Under the pieces are notes generated by a model. That model had not been told where the DNA came from. It searched no databases and saw nothing but the letters and a program-made list of their open reading frames with translations. The position numbers and the translations under genes were made by a program. Below, piece by piece: positions 1 through 10,213 of a stretch of 64,000 bases of DNA (the stretch's first letter is position 1; each line of letters begins with the position of its first letter). Origin of the DNA: Fallopia convolvulus (taxonomy: Eukaryota > Streptophyta > Magnoliopsida > Caryophyllales > Polygonaceae); NCBI GenBank assembly GCA_964016875.1, contig OZ024733.1:9537979-9601978 (forward strand), read 5' to 3'.

Positions 1-1192
1 CATATGTTAAGCTTGCTATTGTTAGAAACTAAAACCCTAAAAGAAAATTAATGAACCCTATTGAAAAAATCATTTAAACCAAAATTAATAAAATTCTACA
101 AAATACTTCCATTTAAAGACTCTTAACCTATGCCCTTAGGATATAGGTTAGAAAAATCGTAATTGTTTTAGAATCAATATTTATCACATTAGTAATAATG
201 TGAGGGCTAGATGAAGAACTAGGAATACGGATTCTAGAAAATGGTTAGAATGCATTGGCTTGTTAGAGCTTTGTACATCTAGGAATGCCTAGATTATCCT
301 TATGATTATTTTTTGGTAGTAATAAATGAATCACTCGTTCATTCAAAAAAAATATAGCTCATTTCACACTTTTAATTTTTTTTACCACAAGGCCATCTAC
401 TAACTTTTCTTTTTTTTCCCTCTTTTTATTTCTTTGACTTTGAAGATCCTCATTTGAAAGTTTTTATGGAAATAATCAAATTTCGTAATTAATTAGCCTT
501 TAAAAGATATGGTATATAACATACATCAATTATGGGCATGACTTTCAATCAATTAATTAGCCTTTCAATCAATTATAATTGGATTTTACAAATTGGGGAA
601 ATTAGGTAAGGTAATTAAGGTTTATGTAATTGAAGGGCTGTCATAGCCATTGCGGGTGGGTGAAGATTTTAGACGATGATGCCAGCGAGATTGTGCGACG
701 GAGACCAAGGCAAGATAGGATCTACTTTAATTACTACAAAATTGACATGCTAATTTTTAACCTCGTGAATTTGGATTGGTTTGTCAACGTAGATTTCTAA
801 GGTTTCTTAAGTTGTTTAACATTAGCAAAATAGCAACAACCCTTTTCATCTTTATTCTTTCCTAAATTTTTTTGCAGGGATGATTTTGGAAATTTAATAA
901 GGCAAAATTGTTATTTTGGCTTAAAATAAGGGTATTATCGTAATATTAAGGTGTGATGTTTACTAATTTGGTGTGAACAACAGCAAGTCCCTTCTGAGAA
1001 TTGTGTTTACATGATCTAAATATCAGATTTTATACAAGAGGAATTCAAGTAACTAATTTGTCTTAGCTAACATGTCAATACTTTGAAGACTTGATTTGTT
1101 GTGTAACTATGCACCAATATTGCTATGTTCTCTAGCTAGCATGCGAATGGTGTGCCCAATTTGTCCAATATCTCCTTAAGTCTATATTAAAA
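1..1192. other. AT-rich intergenic DNA, no gene seen
   Basis: I see no coding region, RNA gene or clear repeat here. The sequence is AT-rich with short homopolymers and frequent stops in all frames. Confidence 0.5.
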
Positions 1193-1360
1193 AAAAATCT
1201 TTGCCAAGGACAAGGAGTCAAGTAACTGATGTAAAGTTCGAACATGACTTACTAATATCAATCCTTCAAGTAGTTTTTCACGAACAAAGTGACAGTCTAA
1301 TATCCTCTTGTGAAAAACATAAATTTTTTTCACAATTTAAATTGTTGCCAAATTATCACA
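1193..1360 (-). pseudogene. Ty1/copia RNase H C-terminal remnant
   Basis: Read on the reverse strand, this piece gives CDNLATI and then LDCHFVREKLLEGLI followed by SHVRTLHQLLDSL. These match the end of the Ty1/copia RNase H domain, where the family usually reads CDNQAAI, then KHIELDCHFVREK, then a LADILTK-like motif. The two motifs are separated by degenerate sequence and a stop, so it is a dead fragment. It lies opposite in strand to the copia gag-pro remnant that follows and is therefore probably from a different insertion. It is recognised from motifs only. Confidence 0.6.
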
Positions 1361-1394
1361 CTTAACTAGGATTAGTGTGATATTAAGATCATTT

Positions 1395-1961
1395 TAAGGC
1401 AAGGTACACCATCAAGAGAGAGAAGCACGAAACTTCTTGTGAGTGCCCCCATTTTGAGAGAGAAATTGGAGCACAATAGTGAGGAGGGATAAATGAGAAG
1501 AGAGAGGAGAATTTTGGGTGAAGAAGAAGAGATCTTTCTAGCGAAGCCCGGGAGTATTTGCCTCTAGCTTCGGGTCCAACAATTACGGTATGTATTATTA
1601 TGTTTTCTTTGCCCTTTGAGAGTTCTAGTGTTGAATCTCCATGCATCTATGACCCCTAGGTGTGAGATTTGAGGACACCTGTACTTTTTTGTTGATTAGT
1701 GGAATTTTGCTCTGTCAAGTGATATCGGATTTTTCCCCTCTAGTTTTGAGGGTTACCCTCTTAAATTTGGTGCTAATCTTCACTTTAATTTTGCTTGGAT
1801 TTGCCTTGCTTGTTAATGGTTGATTTGGTTCGTGGATTGACGTTGTTGGTTTGCTTGCTTAGATTTGTCGTCTTGGTTGCACTTGTTGTCCTATAGATTA
1901 TTGTTTGCTTCCACTGAAACTGTCAGTTTGACTTTGAGCTATTGATCTATTCCCCAACTAG
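1395..1961 (+). repeat. Probable 5' LTR/leader of a decayed Ty1/copia element
   Basis: This T- and purine-rich tract lies directly upstream of a Met-initiator primer site and a copia gag remnant, where the 5' LTR belongs. The left LTR end is not defined and no partner LTR remains because the right part of the element is lost. The call rests on position only. Confidence 0.35.
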
Positions 1962-1974
1962 TGGTATCAAAGCC
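1962..1974 (+). other. Primer binding site, initiator Met tRNA
   Basis: TGGTATCAAAGCC differs by one base from the usual plant copia primer site TGGTATCAGAGCC. It fixes the LTR/internal boundary of the copia remnant. Confidence 0.6.
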
Positions 1975-1989
1975 TAGGAGAACTCCACT

Positions 1990-3042
1990 TGTGTTTGAGT
2001 GACATATGGCAACTAAGACAAATGAGTTTCCGGAACGATGATTAACCTGACATCTTCCAAGTACTTGCTTTGAAAGTCGGAAGACGGAAGATATTCCATT
2101 CTACAAGGACTTATATGATTCGGTTGAGTTAGGATCAAAGAATGGACTAATGTTGAGGACATCGACTTGAAGTAAACATATAGAAAAGTTGTGTGGGAAC
2201 CATAAGACAATGGGTATATAATAGTATTTATCATAATATAAGCAAAGAGACTAATGCACATGTTTTATTGGAAGAAGCTTCAATCCATGTATGAGATAAA
2301 TTCAACTTAGAGTAAAGCTTTTGCGATTAGGAAGCTTATGAATATGAAGTACAAAGATGGAAAGTCTATATGGAGCACCCGAGTGAGTTTCAGGATCTTG
2401 TAAATCAGTTGAGCACCATGAAGTTTCCTCTAGATGATGAGTTGCAAGCTTTGATGCTATTGAGTTCTTTTCTTGATACTTTGGAGACTTTGGTAGTTCC
2501 CATCAATAATTTTGCTCCTAATGGTATTGTATCCTTGAGTATGGTAATTGATAGCGTCTACAATGAAGACAAGAAGGAAAGACATGGGTACTAGCACTTC
2601 ACAAACTCAGGCCATAACTTAAGAGGACAAGTCAAGAGGGAGAAGTGGAGAGCAGAAAGGACATGGAAAGTCTAGAGGGAAGTGACATAATAGGGGGACT
2701 TCTCAAAGTAAAAGGAAAGTATAATTGTTTTTATTGTGAAAAAGAGGGGCATATGAAGAAAAATTCTCATGCGTGGAAGAACAAAAAGAAGGAAGAGAAA
2801 AATCAGAAAGAGGATGATAAGGACACCACAATTGATGTGTGTGGTGATGAGGAAGATCTTGTTGCTTTCTCTTGTATGGATGATCACAATGATGAATTTG
2901 ATTCTCATATTGAGTGGATAGTGGACTCATTTGCATCCAACCATGCCACACCGAGAAAGGAGATTTTCATTATTTACAAACCCAGAGACTTTGGGAATGT
3001 GAAAATGGGGAACACCGGCTATGCAGAGATTGTCGGTATGGG
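1990..3042 (+). pseudogene. Ty1/copia gag-protease remnant, left part
   Basis: This is the broken 5' coding part of a Ty1/copia polyprotein. A UBN2-type gag is readable at 2370-2594 (FQDLVNQLSTMKFPLDDELQ, then LLSSFLDTLETLVV), with a matching upstream stretch in other frames near 2280-2370. A zinc knuckle follows (CFYCEKEGHMKKN), in which the last cysteine of CX2CX4HX4C has become serine. The protease begins WIVDSFASNHAT, with phenylalanine in place of the glycine of the catalytic DSG motif. Gag and protease lie in different frames with stops between them. The coding sequence stops at a GMGD motif exactly where an Athila-like LTR begins, and it resumes at 20,514. Nothing here is functional. 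Confidence 0.8.
3038..3042. repeat. 5-bp target site duplication, left copy (ATGGG)
   Basis: ATGGG precedes the TG of the outer Athila-like 5' LTR and recurs at 20,509-20,513 directly after the CA of the 3' LTR. Removing the element restores the copia reading GMGD-IHVQTN across the junction, so both ends are confirmed. Confidence 0.9.
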
Positions 3043-3267
3043 TGACAGCTTGCATTTAGGTATAGCTTAGGATGCATATTTATATTTGTTTTTGGATTGT
3101 TTTGGTTGGTTTTAGTTAGTTTTAGTTTAGTTTCTAGGATCTAGTGTTTTCAGGTAGTTGCGCTTGTTTTACTCGGTTTTGCAGGTTGTTAGGTGATTGA
3201 GAAAGGCGGGACGTAATCAAGATGACTATGAATGTGGTTTAGAGGATAAAGGTGGAGATAATAAGTG

Positions 3268-3391
3268 GTGCAAGTCAAGATATCGAGAGCCAAGGCCGAA
3301 AGGAACAAAGTGAAGGTAAAGGTGGCTCAGGTGCAAGTGAAGATATCGAGAGCCAAGGCCGAAAGGAACAAAGTGAAGGTGAAGGTGGCTC
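3268..3391 (+). repeat. 63-bp tandem duplication within the 5' LTR
   Basis: Two copies start at 3,268 and 3,331, each beginning GTGCAAGT and ending AAGGTGGCTC. The 3' LTR has a single copy near 19,403. The duplication is therefore specific to this LTR and arose after insertion, or was lost from the other. Confidence 0.85.
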
Positions 3392-4160
3392 CATAAGAGA
3401 GGCGCGGGATCGATGGCTTAAAGACGCGACTGCACTCCATTGTACAAGACCGCGTCATCAGTTTTGGTGCGCACAAGTTGGGCCGACGTAGTTAGGCTTC
3501 GAGATTTGCTTTTATGATATAATGCTCGACGGGTTTTATGTAGTTTTATGGATATTTTGATCTTAAGTGGTCTTGGGGTATTTAAATCTTGTGTTTGACT
3601 TTTCTTTCATACTTTTGGATTTTCAACTTTGGAGACTAGGGTTTTCTAGAGAGGTTTCTCAAAAGCTCTTTGAGCCAAATTTGTAAGTTTACTTTAATTC
3701 AATTATGCATTGCTAAATCTTTTGTGTTTGACTAGTTAATTGAAGTTGGGATTTGCATAAGTTGTGAGATTTGATTGATTCCCAATAACCTTGACTAGGT
3801 TGATTTCGCTATGCTTAATTGAATCTATATTGGGGTTTTGTTAGATTGATCACCTAATTGAATTTCTATTTATAACTGAATCTTGTTAATTACAAGTCGG
3901 TGTTAATTTGATCAAGAGTAGAACTTTAATCAACTTAGGACCGGTTAGACTAGTTGGTTAAAAAAGAGAATTCAATCACAATTACTCTAGATGTTTGGTT
4001 GCTCTAGATAATTGTTTCTATTGATACTTGAATCATAAAGTTTTTATCAAGTTGAATCATAAAGGCTTCCGCCGACCGGGTCGGTAACGAGGCTGTGGGT
4101 CATTAACGACTCAACATCCCGAAAACCCTAAAAAGAACGAAACTTGCCACTATTGAAATC

Positions 4161-4178
4161 TCCTCGACAACGGCGCCA
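4161..4178 (-). other. Primer binding site, tRNA-Asp type, degenerate
   Basis: The reverse strand reads TGGCGCCGTTGTCGAGGA, two mismatches from the perfect tRNA-Asp site at 10,068-10,085. Confidence 0.7.
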
Positions 4179-4181
4179 ATT

Positions 4182-5570
4182 TGTTATAAGGGTTTCTTGA
4201 TCAACCAAACAAGCAAATAAATCTATAGATCAAGACCCTGCTGAGTATAGAGAAGTGTGGTTCGTCCATGGGAGAGAGTCAGTTCAAAAAATACGTTAAC
4301 TTAGGGCAAACAAGAGCAAAAGATTGATTTTTATCAAGAGGTAACAAATTTCTATGGGTTAGGTATCACCACAACAACAATTATGCATGCCAACACCAAT
4401 GAATCACAAAGATCGTGTTTTTATCACATAACGATGTCAACTTTTGTCAACCATGAAAGCAAATCAATTAACTTCCGTTAAATCAATAAAATGTTCTATC
4501 TATCTCCAACTTTAATTAGGATTAATCAACTTTCTTTTCAAAACCCTAATCAACTATTCCAATTCACAGTTATCTCTTTCGTTTAAACAGCAAACGAGAA
4601 ATTCCTTACCTTTCAACAAGGATTAAACACAAAGAGATAGATTATGGATAAAGACATTCAAATCATGATCATAGGCAAGCAAACACAACCATTGTTGGGC
4701 TAACCCTCAACCTTAGAAAAGAGAAAACTACTCACACATGGTCATTGCAAACAACTAAATTGAATTAAAAGAAAGCTTATACGTTCCAAAACAATCGTTC
4801 TTCCCAAATTTCTCAAACGTACGTTCTTTTCTCCTCTAAAAAAAATTAATGTGTTTCTCCAAACTTGTGTGATAAGAATAACGTGTAGAAACTTCCCCCA
4901 AAACTAAAGCTAAAATAAGGGTTTTATACTAAAGGCTAACACACCTCCTAAGGAAAAAAAATCCATCAAAGATCTATCTCCTAGGAAACTATCCAAAAAT
5001 ACAAAGACACGGGATATTTCAATAAATGCACACCGACTCAGTTGACCGCAACCGACACGGAGGACCCTCGATAACGACCCCCGTCAGGGTCGATAGGGTT
5101 TTTTGCAATTTCCTTCGTTTCTTCCTCTCAGTTAAGGCCTCGTTAACGACCCCTTTAGCCTTGGTAACAACCTATCTGGCTCGATAGACTCCTCATAATT
5201 GAGGCATCTCCCTCGTTATGGTCATCGTTAACACTTGTTTTACTCTCGATTCTTCCTTTGATCGACTCCTTTGGGTCGGTAACGAGCCTCCAAACTTCAT
5301 ATATGGCTCATACATGCTCATCCTTCATTCTTTTCACTTCGTTCCGCCTCCATTCCTTTCATGCTTCTCCTTGGCTTTCCTCCACTCCTCATAATGCTCT
5401 AGAATAGCTCCAAAAACCTACAAAACATCACCAAAGCTTATGTAGACCCCATATCTTAAACAAATACAAAAACCTACACAAACAACTCCAAACCACACAC
5501 AAAACTAAAGAAAACGACTCAAACACACTCAACTAAACCCTAAAAAACACGACTACAAAGGAGGACATCA
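4182..5570 (-). repeat. LTR of the reverse-oriented gypsy fragment
   Basis: This is a 1,389-bp LTR. On the reverse strand it starts TGATGTCC and ends CTTATAACA. A purine tract lies before it and a primer site after it. It contains repeated GGGTCG and GGTAACGAG motifs (for example near 5,070-5,100 and 5,270-5,290). Confidence 0.75.
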
Positions 5571-6347
5571 AAATACCGCATACTTAGACTTGCTTGTCCT
5601 CAAGCAAAAACCAAACAACAATCAGTACCTACAACACATCCTTCAAGTCCTTTCCCTTGACAAAAAGCAACATCATAGCACAAGTAGAATAAATAGACAA
5701 ATGAAACTAACGTCATCACACATATATGATCAATCCCAAGCAAAAAGCAACCATAATCCAACCTCACAAGGATATATGTGTTTCTCTCAATTCTCAATGT
5801 GTTTAGGCTTTGAATATCAACTCTCAACTCAATCCTTATTGCAAAAACTACATAGTCGTTGTTACTTATATCACCCATCTCTCCACCGGAAATGTCAAAA
5901 CACATGAAAATCATCAAGAGAACTTAGGCTCAATGGAAGACTTCAAAGAAGACTCTATTCGGTCGGGTTGTAATGGGGCTTGGTATAAACATAAGGCATG
6001 GAATTATTTAGGCCAATTCGTCCTAAAATCCGAGAATCAAGACCCCTAAACTCTCAACACAACTTTACCATAACTCTCTCAAAAACAACCAAACTCACTC
6101 ATCATGAATAACAAATTTCATTCTTTTAACCCCCAAAATATCCCAACAAGTCTCACATAATAAAAACAAGGTAAATTTGGCTCATGCACATGAAGAACAA
6201 ATTTCATTTTTTTCTAGTTATCACTTGGCACGCAAGTAAGAATGTAAATACATGAGTCTCTGTGGGATCGACCCTTACTTACTATTCTACTTAGTTTGGT
6301 TAAGTTAGGTTCTTTGATAGGTATAACAACTAAAAAATATCTCATCA

Positions 6348-8584
6348 AATTTGGCGCCGTTGTCGGGGACTTGTTCAATTTGTGTTTTAATTTGTCTGCT
6401 ATTTATGAACCTAGCTTAAGGTTCATAACACCCGTGCTACTAATCCATGGCTTTGTTTGAATGTAGACAGTTGCATGATGAACACTTCCATGACTATTTT
6501 TCTAGATTTCAAGACCATGTGTTTGAACTTGGTACTTGGGGATTATGATATAGGGATGGAGAGGTAAACATGGGAGTTATCCATGGTATGAATTTTGAGA
6601 CAAGGGGATTGGCAGACTACATGAGCAATGAGAGGCTTTTATATATGGGACCTGAAAAAGGTTGGGATTTCTTATGTTTCATGAGTCATTAGAGCTTTTT
6701 GGTTGATTCATCTTCCCAACCACCCTAGCCGGTTGATACGTCTCTTAAGGATATAATTAGGGATCTCTCCATAGGGACGAATACTATAATCAAGGAGCAC
6801 TATGAGTCATGTTCTTCAAGTTTTCATTCCACAATCTCATGCCCTTTTGAGTTGTGTGAAAGGAGTGGTGGAATCACATTGGAATCAAACAATCATGAGT
6901 CAAACACCCAAATGCAAGTTGAGGAGCAATCTACTACACTTGATGTGGGTTATGAAGATGAATTTGATGCCCAACATGAATTCACACCTATAAGGCACAC
7001 TGAGCAGATTATCACATAGCCAAATGAAGTATATGCTGGCATAGAGATACTTACAGAACCTAAGGAGCCTAAGTCATATTCACCCATGCGGAGTCATGAG
7101 TTTGTGCGTTATGTGGTTTTGGAAGAAGATTATTTCGCCAACCATGATGACTTTTTGGCCGATGAAGTAGACAACCATGAAGGAGAAAATCAACATGATA
7201 GATTTGTTAAGGCTCCCGTTGCCATGGTGTGCCCTATGTTAGGCCTTGAAATCCCATGCTCCAGATTCCCCGCTTTCTCACATCCAGAGCTTATGGAGTC
7301 GTAAGATGAGGAACCAAGTCTACAACACAAGGTGGACAATGAAAAATATATGGAGTTCATCTTTGAAGAAAGTGGTAGTGATGATAAGTACTTCGACCCA
7401 TACTGTAAGTATTTTCTAAAGCCACCACTTGTGCTGCATTTATTTGAGCATATGCTATTTCATTCCAATTGGGCACATAAGTTTGATAAATTAAAACGGT
7501 GTTTGAAAGTTATATTATGCATTTTTTATTTATCACTGTGTTACTTATCCTTTTCTGAGATGTGTGCATAGGGGTTTGACAGGTTGCTAAGGGCATTGAC
7601 AATGTCTAATCTTGTCAATTCATGTTAAGCATCAAGCTAATGACGTTAAACAAGCGCTTCTTGAGAGGTAACCCAAGGATTAGAATAGTTTTAATTTTCA
7701 GTAATAATCTTTTACTTATTATGTAGTTTTTTTAGTATAACAGATATCCCAGGTCTGAAGATTGATAACCCGAAGAACTACCACCACCGCCGCATAACCC
7801 GGATAACTAGTTCTTTGTGAGTATTTCTCTTCTCCTTTAATTTTACATTACTTTGGGGAAAAAGTAAGTTTTAAGCATGGGGGAAGGGAATTACTTGTTT
7901 GTATTGCATGGAGTTGCACTAGATTAGGCGTATTTAATTTATTTGCATGCATTGATTAAAAATCCTGAAAAATAAAAAAAAAATATGAAAAAGCAGATAA
8001 AATACAAAAATATTGCATTTTAGGTTCTTATTTCCCCATTGTTTAATACCTTTTGTTTTTCTAAGCTGAGATGAAATCCTAACCTATGATTTGCTTGATG
8101 TGCTGAAGTTTCTATGATATGAGCATGATCTTTGATTATTTACTTTGACTATAGGATTGAGCATGTATATGAGCTTGAGTTTTAGATTTATTTTGAAGTT
8201 CTAGACACATTTTACGTTGTGAGATTGTTTGGCCTTTGATTATATTTGTTCTCTATATTCTTGAGTGTATCACTTTGGATTGCTAGCTCTAGAACTTGCC
8301 TTATGACTTTTTTTCAAGGCCGCTTTTCATGATCTAGATGGATGACATTAAAATGATTGAGGCATGTTTCTTATTTAGCATATTATTTCCTTTCCTACCT
8401 TGCAAGATCCATGTTTTGATACCCCATTTCTTTTGAGCTTTAAAGCCTATTTTTGATAGCTCCACAAAACGACTCCTAGCCTATATAAGCTTGACCCATC
8501 CGGGATTTAGGACTTTAGGTTGTTTCGTTTTGTGTGATTTGTGATGAAGTATGGGGGAATTTCAAAGAAGAGGTGGAAGAAAGG
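6348..8584 (+). mobile_element. Left internal part of the outer element, non-coding
   Basis: This begins with a tRNA-Asp primer site and contains only short unrelated ORFs (for example 7,086-7,304). The Athila landmark GCGCTTCTTGAGAGGTAACC lies at 7,654-7,673, and an AAGCATGGGGGAAGGG purine stretch lies near 7,870. I recognise no protein domain. It is cut at 8,585 by the young Athila. Confidence 0.6.
6352..6369 (+). other. Primer binding site, tRNA-Asp
   Basis: TGGCGCCGTTGTCGGGGA is complementary to the 3' end of plant tRNA-Asp with one mismatch. It lies 4 bp after the LTR end. Confidence 0.85.
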
Positions 8585-9048
8585 AATACTGATGTCTCTC
8601 TATTTGGTGGTGTTTTCATATGTGATTTCCTTTGTAAATATGTTTCTTTTTCCCCTTTTCTTGTGCGTTTTGTTCCTTTTTAGCTTAGTTCCCGTATTTC
8701 TATGAGATTCGGAGACTACGCACATTTTATGTGTTTTGTAGGTAATCTGGCATGAATCAAGGATCGATTTGAAGGAGGGTCGAGACATGGAGCGAGGCCC
8801 GAGCAAAGGAGGAAAGAGAGGAGCAAGCCATGAAGAAGAACAAGAGGAAAGCCAACAAGAAGAAGGTGGAACGAGGTTCGGACCGAGTTGCAACCAACAT
8901 CGGGCCCGACTTTGAAGTCTCCAACCTCGGACCGAGTTGCACAGTAACTCGGGCCCGAGGTCCTCCGTGTCGGTCCGAGTCGGTCACTGGACTACTTGGG
9001 CCCCAAGGCACGAAATTGTGAACTTCCACTTTTGCCCCTCATCTAATC

Positions 9049-9055
9049 TATAAAA
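9049..9055 (+). promoter_or_regulatory. LTR TATA box
   Basis: TATAAAAGG lies in a GC-balanced stretch of the 5' LTR, about 30 bp before the minisatellite. The copy at about 17,466 is identical. It is the likely core promoter for the element RNA, which would place the minisatellite at the RNA 5' end. Confidence 0.65.
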
Positions 9056-9077
9056 GGCCCTCTTGTCTTCTAATTTA

Positions 9078-9171
9078 GGGGGCTCTCACACAAAAAAAAG
9101 GGGGGCTCTCACACAAAAAGGGGGGGCTCTCACACAAAAAAGGGGGGCTCTCACACAAAAAAAGGGGGTTC
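9078..9171 (+). repeat. LTR minisatellite, four units
   Basis: Four units of about 22 bp follow the pattern GGGGGGCTCTCACACAAAAA, with varying A and G run lengths. The 3' LTR has five units. Confidence 0.9.
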
Positions 9172-10067
9172 CAAGGGAGCCAAGAGGATTCTTGGAGAGC
9201 AAGGAGGAAGGAGAGGAGAAGGAAGAGAGAGAGAATCGGCCAAGGGAGGAAGTCTTGATAGGTTTTGTTGGTAGATTTGCTTTGATTTGCTTTGTTCTTG
9301 TGGATTTGAAAACCCTTGATTTGAATTTGTGGATTGCTTTGGATTTGAATGAAACTTCGCTTTGTTTTGAGATTGATTATGATGATTGCTTTCCCTTTTG
9401 ATTTGATTGCTTTCTTTTCTTGTCACATGGAGTAGATCTCCTTGATCTTGGGTTATGGGGGAAAACCCTAGCTAGGTTTAGGCTAGAAACCCCAAATTCC
9501 ATAGCCTTGAGTGTTTGATCTAAGGAACCCACTCTACATAGAGCTACAATTCCTTGCAAAAGTTGGGAATCAAGGCTTGAGATTGGCAAAGTAGCGAAAG
9601 TGAACATGTGTCAATCTCAAGACCTTGCTTCGAAGGGGATTTCCCCAATGATCGATGTGTAGAAGTGGTTGGAACGAGGGCGAAAGCACTCGATCCTAGT
9701 CCGATCATCACTCATTGCTTGAATTGGGGTGGATAAGCCTTAATCTACTAGAGAAGGAACCCAAAAGCCCAAGATCTACTTTTAATCTTTGAAGTTCGAC
9801 AAACCCAGCTACCTCGGGCCCGACTTACCCTACGTCGGTCCCGACTTCCTCTTGTCGCCAACATCGGGCCCGACGTGACCTCTGTGTCGGTCCCGACTGT
9901 TCTCTTTGTTTTCCTTTGTTTTAAGCTCTCTTTTCCAGCTTCCTAGTGTCTAGGCACATCAATCGAGTAGACTTCCCGAGTGTTCGACACCCACCACGTG
10001 CTACAACGGGGTCGGGTTATAAATTGTATCTCTAGACCCTCGCACACCGTGAGAGCGATCAAAAGAT

Positions 10068-10085
10068 TGGCGCCGTTGCCGGGGA
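10068..10085 (+). other. Primer binding site, tRNA-Asp, perfect
   Basis: TGGCGCCGTTGCCGGGGA is complementary over 18 bases to the 3' end of plant tRNA-Asp(GTC) including CCA. It starts 7 bases after the LTR. Confidence 0.95.
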
Positions 10086-10112
10086 AGTCTAAGTGCATTG
10101 AGTGCCAATTTG

Positions 10113-10209
10113 GTGAGTTTCTTGTGTTTTGGTAGTGATTTGGGTGAGGGAATAGCCCAAACCCTTTGTTTGTTTTTGATTTGTTTTGGTTTGTGTTTTT
10201 GTTTCATAG
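10113..10209 (+). other. Probable 97-bp leader intron before gag
   Basis: A strong donor (TTTG/GTGAGTTT) is followed by a T-rich stretch and a strong acceptor (TTTGTTTCATAG/G). The gag ATG at 10,214 lies 4 bases after the acceptor. Splicing would remove the upstream ATG at 10,166, which opens the same frame. Inferred from consensus only. Confidence 0.5.
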
Positions 10210-10213
10210 GTGT

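Larger units (their letters stand above)
4071..6208 (-). mobile_element. Reverse-oriented Athila-type gypsy fragment (internal-LTR-internal)
   Basis: Read on the reverse strand the order is: 3' internal sequence (6,208 to 5,571, including the conserved CCCCATTACAACCCGACCGAAT stretch also seen near 16,600), then a polypurine-like TAAGTATGCGG tract, a complete LTR (5,570 to 4,182), a tRNA-Asp primer site, and about 90 bp of 5' internal sequence. An LTR flanked by internal DNA on both sides is not a normal insertion or a solo LTR. The edges show no TG/CA ends or target duplication. A tandem element or a one-LTR circle cut by rearrangement would give this order. Confidence 0.7.
3043..6347 (+). 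repeat. 5' LTR of the outer element, rearranged
   Basis: The first kilobase (to about 4,070) and the last 140 bp (from about 6,208) align with the 3' LTR at 19,179-20,508. In between, about 250 bp of LTR present in the 3' copy are missing and about 2.1 kb of reverse-strand gypsy sequence are present. It also carries a duplicated 63-bp unit that is single in the 3' LTR. Confidence 0.85.
8590..10061 (+). repeat. 5' LTR of the young Athila (1,472 bp)
   Basis: It starts TGATGTCTCTC and ends GAGAGCGATCA. It contains a TATA box, four copies of a GGCTCTCACAC minisatellite unit, and four TCGGGCCCGA motifs. Confidence 0.95.

Noticed and set aside
10166..10213. Start of Athila gag at 10,166
   Set aside because: The 16 extra codons are translated from a T-rich probable intron and end at a consensus acceptor; the ATG at 10,214 fits better.
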